A stretch of 64,000 nt of DNA from Caulobacter segnis (GTDB taxonomy: Bacteria > Pseudomonadota > Alphaproteobacteria > Caulobacterales > Caulobacteraceae): positions 4,755,001 through 4,819,000 of the forward strand of contig NZ_CP096040.1 in assembly GCF_023935105.1 (NCBI RefSeq), written 5' to 3'. Positions 36,465 to 44,494 of this stretch are shown one piece after another. The notes under the pieces were generated by a model that did no database searches, had not been told where the DNA came from, and saw only the letters and a list, made by a program, of their open reading frames with translations. The translations under genes were made by a program, and so were the position numbers. The first letter of the stretch is position 1, and each line of letters begins with the position of its first letter.

Positions 36465-37240
36465 TGCGCATCGCCACCTTTAACGTCAACGGGATCACCG
36501 CTCGCTTACCGGCCCTGCTGGCCTGGCTCGACCAGACCAAACCCGACATCGCCTGCCTGCAGGAGCTGAAGGCGCCGCAGGAGCGGTTTCCCAAGGCGGC
36601 GCTGGAAGACGCGGGCTACGGCGCGATCTGGCATGGCCAAAGCGCCTGGAACGGCGTGGCGATCCTCCAGCGCGGCGGCCAGCCGGTCGAGCGCCGTCGC
36701 GGCCTGCCCGGCGATCCGGCCGATCTGCACAGCCGCTACATCGAAGCGCAGATCGGCGACCTGGTGATCGGCGGTCTCTACCTGCCCAACGGCAACCCCG
36801 CGCCGGGCCCCAAATACGATTACAAGCTCAGCTGGCTGAAACGCTTCGAGGGCCACGCCTGCGACTTGATGGCGGAAAAGCGCCCCGTGGTCCTGGCCGG
36901 CGACTACAACATCATCCCCACGGATCTGGACGTCTACGTCCCCGACCGCTGGCGCGACGACGCCCTCTTCCGACCCGAGGTGCGCGCCGCCTACGAGCGC
37001 TTGCTGGGCCAAGGCTGGATCGATGCTTTGCGGACGATGCACCCCGGCGAGACGATCTACACGTTCTGGGACTATCTGCGCCGGCGCTTCGAGCGCAACG
37101 CGGGCCTGCGCATCGACCACTTGCTGCTAAGCCCGGACCTGGCTCCGCGCCTGAAGGCGGCCGACGTCGACCGTTTCGCCAGGGCCGGCGAGCGGCCCAG
37201 CGACCACGCTCCGACATGGGTCGAACTGGAGGACCGATGA
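36464..37240 (+). CDS. xthA: Exodeoxyribonuclease III
   Basis: A 258-residue ExoIII/AP-endonuclease: TFNVNGITARLPALLAWL, CLQELKAPQERFP (metal-binding Glu), GDYNIIPTDLDVY (catalytic Asp/Asn) and the C-terminal SDHAPTWVEL with catalytic Asp-His. It repairs abasic sites and oxidative 3' ends. It is coupled by overlapping start/stop codons to the VOC gene before and the pyrophosphatase after. Confidence 0.95.
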   Translation: MRIATFNVNGITARLPALLAWLDQTKPDIACLQELKAPQERFPKAALEDAGYGAIWHGQSAWNGVAILQRGGQPVERRRGLPGDPADLHSRYIEAQIGDLVIGGLYLPNGNPAPGPKYDYKLSWLKRFEGHACDLMAEKRPVVLAGDYNIIPTDLDVYVPDRWRDDALFRPEVRAAYERLLGQGWIDALRTMHPGETIYTFWDYLRRRFERNAGLRIDHLLLSPDLAPRLKAADVDRFARAGERPSDHAPTWVELEDR

Positions 37241-37749
37241 TGAGCGACCTGACGCGCCTGGATCATCGCCTCGATCTGACGGCGCTCACTTGCCGCGCCG
37301 TGATCGAGACGCCGAAGGGACGGGGCGGCAAGCTGGCTTACGACCCGGTTTCCGGCGCCTTCGAGCTCAAGCGGATGCTGCCCGACGGGATGAGCTTTCC
37401 GCTCGACTTCGGGTTCGTGCCCGGCACGCGGGGACAGGACGGCGATCCGCTCGACATCCTGGTCCTGGGCGATGAGCCCTCGCCCGTCGGAACGCAGCTC
37501 GCCCGTCTGATCGGCGTGATCGAGGCCGAGCAGACCGAGGATGGAAAGACCGTTCGCAACGACCGCATCCTGGCCGTCGCCATCGTCTCGCACCTCTTCG
37601 CCAAGGTCGAGACCGTCGGCGACCTCGATGCGGATTTCGTCAAGAACCTGACGGCGTTCGGGGAGAACTACGACGCCCTGCGCGGCGTGCGGTTCAAGGT
37701 CCTCGCCGTTCGCGACGGCCAGGCCGCCGCGCGGCTGATCGGCGGGTAG
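37237..37749 (+). CDS. ppa: Family I inorganic pyrophosphatase
   Basis: About 170 residues starting at ATG 37237 inside the xthA stop region. FELKRMLPDGMSFPLDFGFVPGT and DGDPLDILVLGDEP contain the conserved metal- and phosphate-binding Asp residues of soluble family I enzymes. The sequence diverges from housekeeping Ppa, and a second copy elsewhere is likely. It hydrolyses pyrophosphate in the cytoplasm. Confidence 0.88.
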   Translation: MMSDLTRLDHRLDLTALTCRAVIETPKGRGGKLAYDPVSGAFELKRMLPDGMSFPLDFGFVPGTRGQDGDPLDILVLGDEPSPVGTQLARLIGVIEAEQTEDGKTVRNDRILAVAIVSHLFAKVETVGDLDADFVKNLTAFGENYDALRGVRFKVLAVRDGQAAARLIGG

Positions 37750-37781
37750 AACCATTCATCGACCATCGGCATTCGACGCCC

Positions 37782-38296
37782 ATGGAAACCTTCCGCACCC
37801 TGATCGGTCCGGACACCGGCGAGGCCACCGCCCTCCAGCTTTGCGCGCGAGCGGTGATCCTGTTCGTCTTCGGCGTGGTTTGCATCCGCATACCCGGTCG
37901 GCGGACCTTTTCCCAGATCACCCCGCTCGACATCGTCGTGGCCTTGATCGTCGGGTCGAACATCAGCCGGGCCATGACCGGCAAGGCGCCGTTCTTCGGG
38001 GGCCTGGCCGCGACCCTGGTCGTGATCGTCCTGCACCGGCTCCTGGCCATGGCGACCTTGCATTGGAGCCCCTGACGCGGTTGCTGAAAAGCGCGCCGGC
38101 GATCCTGGTGCGCGACGGGGTCGTTGACGAGGCGGCCCTGCGCCGGCACGCGATCAGCCAGGCCGACCTGGCCGAGGGCCTGCGCATGGAACAGATCGAG
38201 CGCATCGAGGAGGTGCGCCTGGCCACGCTGGAGGCCGGCGGCAAGATCAGCGTCGTGCCGTCCAGATCCCGCCTAGCAGCCACATCTGGCTCGTAA
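37782..38296 (+). pseudogene. DUF421 (YetF-like) membrane protein, one frameshift in the sequence
   Basis: The first frame gives three membrane segments (ALQLCARAVILFVFGVVCIRI, LDIVVALIVGSNISRAM, LAATLVVIVLHRLLAMATLHWS) of a DUF421 protein; the next frame supplies the expected soluble domain (LTRLLKSAPAILVRDGVVDEAALRRHAISQADLAEGLR). The break is at C4, 38070-38073, where one more C joins WSPLTRLLKS and gives a whole 171 codons. Real mutation and undercalling cannot be separated here. Confidence 0.82.
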
Positions 38297-38346
38297 TGAC
38301 CTCGCTTCGAGCGGGTCCAGCGGGTCGGTTGCGTCGGCTTTCTGAC

Positions 38347-38371
38347 AGAACCACAGGCTTGCAATCGCGTT
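38347..38371 (+). promoter_or_regulatory. Possible sigma-T/EcfG promoter
   Basis: AGAAC (38347-38351), 16 bases, CGTT (38368-38371): one mismatch in the -35 element and a perfect -10 element. It lies 60 bases before the start of the small Lys/Ser-rich protein gene. Confidence 0.45.
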
Positions 38372-38430
38372 CTGACCAAAATGGTCAGGGACGCGCGCCG
38401 TCGCCCCGCCTTCAGTCAGGGAGTTGCGCC

Positions 38431-38748
38431 ATGCCGCGAGGAGACAAGTCCAGCTACACCGACAAGCAGGAACGCAAGGCCGACCACATCGCCGAGTCCT
38501 ACGAGGATAAGGGTGTGTCGGCCAAGGAAGCCGAGCGCCGGGCCTGGGCCACCGTCAACAAGGACGATGGCGGCGGCAAGAAATCTGGTTCGGGCCGCGG
38601 CAAGTCTACCGGCCACCCCGCCGCGCACAAGGGTGGCGAAAAGGGCGGCAAGGCCTCGGCCTCGCGCAGCGCGGCCGAGCGGCCCGCCTCGGCCAAGAAG
38701 GCTGCCGCCACGCGTAAGCGTAACGCCGAACACCACGCCCACTCTTGA
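38431..38748 (+). CDS. Small basic 'plasmid stabilisation'-type protein
   Basis: 105 residues: an N-terminal conserved block (MPRGDKSSYTDKQERKADHIAESYEDKG...AERRAWATVNKDDGGG) followed by a low-complexity Lys/Gly/Ser/Ala tail. The N-terminal block recurs in small alphaproteobacterial stress proteins that databases often label plasmid stabilisation protein, without functional proof. Basic tail suggests nucleic-acid contact (inference). Confidence 0.8.
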   Translation: MPRGDKSSYTDKQERKADHIAESYEDKGVSAKEAERRAWATVNKDDGGGKKSGSGRGKSTGHPAAHKGGEKGGKASASRSAAERPASAKKAAATRKRNAEHHAHS

Positions 38749-38757
38749 GGGGGCGTC

Positions 38758-39060
38758 ATGACCTGCGTTTTCCACGTCGCGCCGTTCGACGGCGGCTGGT
38801 GCGTCAAGATCTGCGACACCGGCGAGGTGCTGTTCTTCAAAACCGGCGGCGAAGCCGAGCGCCAGGCCCGCCGGTTGGCCGCTCTGCATCCCGGCCCTAG
38901 CGAGGTGCGGGTGCACGACCGCCAGGGACGGCAGGTTGGTCGCTGGATCGATGGCGCCTCGCTGCTCGACCACGAGCTTCGCGCTTCGCGCGTCCCGCCC
39001 ACCATCGCCTCGTCTCTGCCCCCTCTTCTACCGGAGCCCGTCGATGACCGAGCCGCCTGA
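38758..39060 (+). CDS. DUF2188-domain protein
   Basis: 100 residues; FHVAPFDGGWCVKICDTGEVLFFKTGGEAERQARRLA is a DUF2188 beta-hairpin-plus-helix repeat with HVxPxxxGWxV pattern, found in small stress-linked proteins of unknown role. It follows the preceding gene by nine bases, and its end overlaps the start of the exported SDR gene. Confidence 0.75.
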   Translation: MTCVFHVAPFDGGWCVKICDTGEVLFFKTGGEAERQARRLAALHPGPSEVRVHDRQGRQVGRWIDGASLLDHELRASRVPPTIASSLPPLLPEPVDDRAA

Positions 39061-40040
39061 CAAGGAACGCCGTCTGATCCTGGCCGCCGCCACCGCCACC
39101 GGCGGCCTCGCCGTCGCCGCTCCCGCGGCGGCCCAAAGCCAGAAGGCAAAACCCATGGGCCCGCCCCGCCCGATCCGACCACGGCCTATCCAAGGCCGCC
39201 GTTTCCAAGCAGCAGCAGCCCTGGCCAGGCCTGACCAGCAAGATGGATCCCAGGCCCGACCATGGCGAGACCAGCTACAAGGGCTCGGGCCGTCTTCAGG
39301 GTCGCAAGGCGCTGCTGACGGGCGGCGACAGCGGCATTGGCCGGGCCGCCGCCATCGCCTTCGCCCGCGAGGGCGCGGACGTGGCGATCAACTATCTGCC
39401 GGCCGAGGAGCCCGACGCCCAGGAAGTGGCCAAACTGATCCGCGACGCCGGGCGCAAGGCGGTGCTGATCCCCGGCGACATCAAGGACGAGACCTTCTGC
39501 CAACAGTTGGTTGAGCGCGCCGTCCGCGAGCTGGGCGGCCTCGACATCCTGGTCAACAACGCCGCCAAGCAGTTCTCGCGAGACTCCATCCTCGACATCA
39601 CGACCGCCGAGTTTGACGAGACCTATAAGACCAATGTCTATGCGATGTTCTGGATCACCAAGGCCGCCGTGCCGCACCTGAAAGCCGGTTCGGCGATCAT
39701 CAACACCGCCTCGGTCAACGCCTATGACCCCAGCGAGAACCTGCTCGACTACGCCTCCACCAAGGGCGCGATCATGATCTTCAGCAAGGGCCTGGCCAAG
39801 CAACTTGCGCCCAAGGGGATCCGGGTCAACGCCGTGGCCCCGGGTCCTTTCTGGACGCCGCTGCAGGTCACCGGCGGCCAGCCGCCCGACAAGCTGCCGC
39901 AGTTTGGGGCCGACAGCCCGATGGGCCGGCCCGGTCAGCCGGCGGAACTGGCGGGCATCTATGTGCTGCTGGCCTCGCCGGAGTCGAGCTACTCGACGGG
40001 CCAAGTGTTCGCGGCCGTCGGAGGACGTGGCGGGCCGTGA
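39044..40040 (+). pseudogene. Tat-exported short-chain dehydrogenase, two frameshifts in the sequence
   Basis: Three consecutive frames make one 332-residue protein: a twin-arginine signal (ERRLILAAATATGGLAVAAPAAAQ), a short linker (DPTTAYPRPPFP), then an SDR (LLTGGDSGIGRAAAIAF, VNNAAKQF, NTASVNAYDPS, YASTKGA). Adding one C at 39169-39171 and one at 39205-39206 rebuilds the linker GPPRPDPTTAYPRPPFPKQQQPWPG, which is typical of this group, and gives whole codons. If translation begins instead at ATG 39243, a cytoplasmic 265-residue SDR is still possible. Confidence 0.85.
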
Positions 40041-40106
40041 AAGCGGGTCCCCGATGCGCAACGCCCTGCTGCGCTCGATGCGCATGACAGCCCAGGGGAG
40101 GAGAAC

Positions 40107-40337
40107 TTGACTTACTTTTGTTACGTTTACTCCGAGAATTCTCAAACACCCCACATGGAAGCGCTGGCGAGCCGATCGCTTTTCGAGGCCAAGATTCAAA
40201 CGAGCCGGATCTTGGTAGAACGAGCTCATCCGCTCCGGGCCGAGCTGTTCGATGAAGACCGGCGCGTAGCGACAATATCGCCGCAGGAAGCCATAGAGCG
40301 CCTCAACGGCGAGATCGGATACACCTCCTTGTCGTAG
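40107..40337 (+). CDS. Small hypothetical protein with TTG start
   Basis: 76 residues (MTYFCYVYSENSQTPHMEAL... ending NGEIGYTSLS). The start is TTG with GGGGAGGAG four bases upstream, the only strong ribosome site nearby. Composition and length resemble small DUF6894-like alphaproteobacterial proteins, but I cannot assign a family firmly. Confidence 0.6.
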   Translation: MTYFCYVYSENSQTPHMEALASRSLFEAKIQTSRILVERAHPLRAELFDEDRRVATISPQEAIERLNGEIGYTSLS

Positions 40338-40719
40338 GCGCGGGCCAACGCCACCGACGGGATGGCCATTTTGAAATCACCATAAGCGGCGACCGGCTGT
40401 CCTGCGCCAAGAGCCGCCCTTGGCACACCTCCAGGAACCTGACATTCAGCCCGCCGAGCGCGAGGGCGAGATCGACCCTTCACGGCAGTTCGGTATGTCC
40501 GCTAAACGGCTTCCCGGAAGTCTACTTCACTCCACAGGCTGGAATCGCCTCGTCAACCGCTATCGCCGCGGCCATCGTCACGAGGCGGGAAAAGACCGCG
40601 TCAAGGCTTTGAGGCCTTCCTGGCCTTAAGGCGGTAGCAGAAAGGTCGCTGTGGCCGATCACAAGCTGGTATATGCGGCATGCCGCAGGGTCGGGCCACG
40701 CAGGCCGGTGGAGGGACTG
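40338..40719. other. Gap carrying repeat copy A
   Basis: No gene is recognised. The stretch holds the first copy of a 75-bp dispersed repeat and otherwise ordinary intergenic sequence up to the ribosome site GGAGGG at 40709-40715. Confidence 0.55.
40404..40478. repeat. Dispersed repeat, copy A (75 bp)
   Basis: Identical over 75 bases to 41406-41480 (begins gcgccaagagccgcccttgg, ends agatcgaccc). A more diverged relative is at about 43441-43515. The repeats flank the hypothetical gene at 40720. Confidence 0.95.
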
Positions 40720-41211
40720 ATGGGCCGCGACAACTACGGGTCGGGAAGACCCAGAAGCATCGGTGCCACAGTCCGTGACGTAATACTTATGGTGCCCGTC
40801 GTCTGTATTGGCGGACTTGCCGTATACACGACGATTCAGCGGCTCGAGCGCACAACGAAAGCAGCGCGTTGGCAACCAGCGGCGGACGTTGAGATTGTCA
40901 CCGTGCAAGGCCACTTTGACGGCTCGTTTAACCCGTCGGCTCGAAGGCCAATAAGATTCACTACCACTGACGGCAAAACGATCGCACTGGACTGTTACGC
41001 CAGTAGGGGCATCTACAGCGTGTCCAACCTGAATACCTGCCTGCCCATGCTGAACGCTGGGTTGCTGCCGCAAGACGCTATATACACGGTAAAATACTAT
41101 ATCAATATCTATGATAAAGGTGATAGCTTCGAGAGTGTCATTCTGAGGGTCAATGATAATCGAGAAGTATTGTTTGAGCAGTCTATTTCGGATTCGGCAT
41201 TGCCGCGCTAA
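40720..41211 (+). CDS. Hypothetical single-pass membrane protein
   Basis: About 163 residues from ATG 40720 with GGAGGG four bases upstream. One hydrophobic segment (VILMVPVVCIGGLAVYTTI, residues 21-39) is followed by an extracytoplasmic domain of beta-strand character containing two Cys. No family recognised. Base composition is less GC-rich than neighbours toward the 3' end (tatacacggtaaaatactat), and it is flanked by identical 75-bp repeats, so it may have been acquired. Confidence 0.65.
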   Translation: MGRDNYGSGRPRSIGATVRDVILMVPVVCIGGLAVYTTIQRLERTTKAARWQPAADVEIVTVQGHFDGSFNPSARRPIRFTTTDGKTIALDCYASRGIYSVSNLNTCLPMLNAGLLPQDAIYTVKYYINIYDKGDSFESVILRVNDNREVLFEQSISDSALPR

Positions 41212-41332
41212 GACGCATGATCATCCCCGTTCAACTCAATAATGCCGCGCAGGCGTCCTCGTCCGCTCCACGCCCAATGGATGCTTGATCATCCGAGCCA
41301 AGGTCCGGTTAGCGGCGTGCTGCCGACTTCGG

Positions 41333-41411
41333 TTCACCACCCTGCCCGGCTGTTGAAACCGTCAGCTTCGTGATCGGCCCGGGCCGGCTTCACTGCGGCC
41401 GGGGAGCGCCA
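41333..41411. repeat. Dispersed 79-bp repeat, copy 1
   Basis: Begins ttcaccaccctgcccggctg and ends cggggagcgcca. Matches 43368-43446 at 78 of 79 positions. Confidence 0.95.
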
Positions 41412-41480
41412 AGAGCCGCCCTTGGCACACCTCCAGGAACCTGACATTCAGCCCGCCGAGCGCGAGGGCGAGATCGACCC
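41406..41480. repeat. Dispersed repeat, copy B (75 bp)
   Basis: Exact copy of 40404-40478, same orientation, 1002 bases away. The following bases (gttacgg versus ttcacgg) are also similar, so the element's right edge is degenerate. Confidence 0.95.
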
Positions 41481-41522
41481 GTTACGGACCTCGGAAACGT
41501 CTGTTGCTGACCGTCTTGGACT

Positions 41523-43235
41523 TCAGTGGCTCGCGCAGTCACCATCCACCGGGCGCAACTCCATGCGCTGTGTGGTCAGCCGATCCTTTCCTTCGGGCTT
41601 GAAGTGAAAGTCGCGCTCCGAACCATCAGCCGAGCTGACCCGGATCGTAAAGTCGACAGTGGAATCGTTCGAATGATCGAACGATCGCGCCAAGACACGC
41701 ATGCCGTTACGAACGCCTGCTCGCCAGGCCGGGGAGTCTTCACGCAGACCGGTGATGACACCGCCCGCGGCTGAAGTGGCTTGCTGATCCCAGCCCCGGT
41801 CATAGACGGCTTGCTCCCGCTGGACGAGGCGGAAGCAGCTTCCGATGGCGTCATAGGGCAGATCGATGGACTGACCCTCGTCCAGATAGCGGGCGAGGTC
41901 ATTTGAGACGTCCAAGCCGAACTTGGCCGCCACTTGCGGGAAAAGGCGAAAAGCAGGGACCTCAGGAGATTCTGCGGCCGCCTCGCGTTGAGCTCGTATG
42001 AGATCGTCCAGCATGATCTTGTCATGGCTCTGGGCGCGGAGCCGGGCGTCCCACAGGGCCGCCAACAATGCGCCGCGCTGGTAAGGTAATCGTTGCGCGT
42101 ACGGATCTTTCCAAAACCGCTCTGCGGACTGGGCGTTGGGCATGTTGCGGACCGGAGACATCGCGTAGCCGATCAGCGCGTCGTTCCAGAGGTCAACGAA
42201 CCGCTGCGGTGAGATCACACCGGAACGAAGCAGCAGCCGTCGTGCGTAGAAGTCCGTAAAGCCCTCGCTGAACCAAAGACCAAGGCTGCCCTGAGGACCT
42301 TGCCCTCCCAACTGGCCGGGGTTCCAAGTGTGGAAGTTCTCGTGAGCGAAGAGAACAGCGAGGTCTTCCAAGGTGGTGTTGGGGGTAACCTGGGTCGTGA
42401 AACCCGCGCTGCGACCGTTGCCTTGGACGGTTTTCGAGAACGCCGAAGGAGCGACGAGCGGCGACATCGTCACCAGGAAGGGCGCGGAGGGATCTCCCCA
42501 GAAGGCGCGCTGGCTCGACAGAATGCGCTCGGCGAGTTCGGTGGCCTGCTGCGGGCGGAAGGAGAAGGCGCCTACGATGGCGAAACGGACCGGGCCCGAT
42601 CGCGCGATCTGAACGTCTTTGCCGCCAATGACGATGCTGGTCTGGACATCATGCAACGTGCCTTGGCGCGTTCCTTGATGCTCTTTGCCGTCGATTGTCT
42701 CAAGGTCCGAAGCAAAGGTTAAATCGGTTTGGCCGAGCCAATCGAACCGTGCGGGCGTGTTGTTTTCGTCAGCATCGGCGTAAGGCCGAGCGAAGAGGGA
42801 CGCGCCGCCGACGTGAAACCAGCCTGGACGAATGATCGGGCGATAGAGCCTGGCTTCGTCGATCAGCGGGTCATGATTGAAACCGGGGACGACTGTGTAG
42901 GCGGCGGTGAGGCGCGCGCCAGATTTGGCGTGAATGACGCGGTGGCCAGGATCGGGGGCGTCGATCGATGTCGCCCCATCAATGCGTAGATCACGGACGT
43001 TGCGCCAGCCTTCACCGCTTCCGCCGCCATAGCCGCTAGGAAGCTCAAACTGCGTCGCGCCCGTCGTAGACGCCCTGAATGTGATCGTTACGGAAAGCGC
43101 GGTGAACCTGCCGTCCGCATCCAAAACGGGCGCCAGACTGTAGTCGACGGGAGTTTGATTGGGAGCCGTTGCGCCGATCCGGGGCAGGGCCAGACATCCA
43201 GCCGCGACTAGGGCGGTCAATAGCCGTCGCGCCAT
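41523..43235 (-). CDS. M61-family (glycyl aminopeptidase-like) exported peptidase with PDZ domain
   Basis: About 570 residues from ATG 43235 (MARRLLTALVAAGCLALP signal peptide). The N-terminal beta domain precedes a gluzincin catalytic domain with FAHENFHTWNPGQLG (HExxH-type zinc site) and SEGFTDFYARR (third ligand Glu), as in M61. The C-terminal region GGVITGLREDSPAWRAGVRNGMRVL is a PDZ-type domain. Likely periplasmic; it trims N-terminal Gly or Ala residues in known members. Its neighbours are repeat-bearing gaps. Confidence 0.9.
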   Translation of the reverse strand: MARRLLTALVAAGCLALPRIGATAPNQTPVDYSLAPVLDADGRFTALSVTITFRASTTGATQFELPSGYGGGSGEGWRNVRDLRIDGATSIDAPDPGHRVIHAKSGARLTAAYTVVPGFNHDPLIDEARLYRPIIRPGWFHVGGASLFARPYADADENNTPARFDWLGQTDLTFASDLETIDGKEHQGTRQGTLHDVQTSIVIGGKDVQIARSGPVRFAIVGAFSFRPQQATELAERILSSQRAFWGDPSAPFLVTMSPLVAPSAFSKTVQGNGRSAGFTTQVTPNTTLEDLAVLFAHENFHTWNPGQLGGQGPQGSLGLWFSEGFTDFYARRLLLRSGVISPQRFVDLWNDALIGYAMSPVRNMPNAQSAERFWKDPYAQRLPYQRGALLAALWDARLRAQSHDKIMLDDLIRAQREAAAESPEVPAFRLFPQVAAKFGLDVSNDLARYLDEGQSIDLPYDAIGSCFRLVQREQAVYDRGWDQQATSAAGGVITGLREDSPAWRAGVRNGMRVLARSFDHSNDSTVDFTIRVSSADGSERDFHFKPEGKDRLTTQRMELRPVDGDCASH

Positions 43236-43942
43236 GTGAAAACGCCCCGATCTAGAATTGTCAGGAGCGTGCACGCAGCTCTGCACGCGAGCAAATTAAA
43301 GCGTGGTCAGAATGTCTCGGAGAGATAGGCGGAGCGGTACCGAGACCTCGTCGCCTTCCAAGGCCGCTTCACCACCCTGCCCGGCTGTTGAAACCGTCAG
43401 CTTCGTGATCGGCCCGGGCCGGCCTCACTGCGGCCGGGGAGCGCCAGTAACCGACATTGGCGCACTTCCAGGAACTCGACGTTCAGATCGCCGGTCGACC
43501 GGGCGAGATCGCCCCATGGCGGACCATCACCAGGGTCGGCTAGCATCCTCAGATGAGCGACTTCGAACGCCAAGTCAGGGACAACGCTGGCCGTGCCCAC
43601 ATCGATGCCGACGCCAAGAGGTGATGGTCCGCTCGACAAAGGCGCGGCGCTCCAGGCGGTAGCTGTCGGAAATCGTTGATCGGCCGCTCGGTGCCGTCCG
43701 ATCGTCCCGTTTTCATGGCCGTTGCGGTCTGATTGTAGAGAAGCTTCGACACACCGTCGACGCCGTCAAGCCGGCCTGTCCATCGAGCCGGCTGCCCTGC
43801 TGACCGTTTCTGACACAGGAATGGATTATCCTTGTGCCCACGGTCATGTTTTCGGCTAAAGGCACGCGCCTGAATTTGAACACCGACCATTAACCAAGAC
43901 TCGCGTTATCCTTGCGCGAGCATCAGAGAAGGGAGCGCTCCG
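43236..43942. other. Gap with repeat copies and degenerate coding-like sequence
   Basis: About 700 bases. It holds the second 79-bp repeat and a diverged relative of the 75-bp repeat. A minus-strand stretch at 43630-43830 (…TATAMKTGRSDGTERPINDFRQLPPGAPRLC…) looks coding-like but has no start or recognised family, and may be a gene remnant at the edge of the mobile region. Confidence 0.5.
43368..43446. repeat. Dispersed 79-bp repeat, copy 2
   Basis: Matches 41333-41411 at 78 of 79 positions in the same orientation; continues into a diverged form of the 75-bp repeat. Confidence 0.93.
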
Positions 43943-44494
43943 ATGACGATCCGGCATATTCTCGCGCTCCTAGACTCTCACGCCGAGGGTGATGAAGAGC
44001 GCCTGCTGTCGATCGCCCTGTCGATCGCCGCCACCGAAGCCCGCGCCGGCCACGCCGAAGACGCCAACGCCTTGAAAAAGGCCGTGCAGCGCATGCGCGA
44101 AGCGCGACGCGGTCCCGCCCCGATGGCGGCCGCGCCGATCCCGATGGCGCGCCCCCGCGGCGAGCTGCACACCATCGTAGAGAGCAGCTACCCCAAGACG
44201 CGCCTATCAGGCATGGTTCTGGCCCCGGCCACGGCCGACAAGCTGTCGCGTGTGGTTCGCCAGCAGGAGGCCCGCGCCACCCTGCGCGAGCACGGTCAGA
44301 CCCCGGCCAGCCATCTGCTGCTGATCGGCCCGCCCGGCACTGGCAAGACCATGACCTCGGCAGCCCTGGCCGCCGAACTCCGCCTGCCGCTCTTCACCAT
44401 CAAGATGGAGAGCGTGTTCAGCCGCTATATGGGCGAGACTGCCAGCAAGCTGCGCCTGGTGTTCGACCAGGTCGCCAGCATGCGCGGCGTCTAT
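43943..44494 (+). pseudogene. AAA+ ATPase, 5' fragment
   Basis: From ATG 43943 (AGGGAG upstream) the frame encodes an N-terminal helical part and the start of an AAA+ domain: LLLIGPPGTGKTMTSAALAAEL (Walker A, near residue 130) and SRYMGETASKLRLVFDQVASMRGVYL. Here the Walker B segment should follow (LFDEFDAIG in relatives) but the sequence switches to the antisense of a traG gene at about 44491-44500. The downstream open frame is therefore meaningless. Relatives are often paired with an S8 subtilase gene in mobile islands; that partner is absent. Confidence 0.87.

Larger units (their letters stand above)
41212..41522. other. Gap carrying two adjoining repeats
   Basis: No gene is seen. A 79-bp repeat (41333-41411) runs directly into the 75-bp repeat copy B (41406-41480). 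Confidence 0.6.

Noticed and set aside
43549..43890. 113-residue minus-strand frame in the repeat-bearing gap
   Set aside because: Coding-like in part but lacks a start site and family; kept only as a possible gene remnant.
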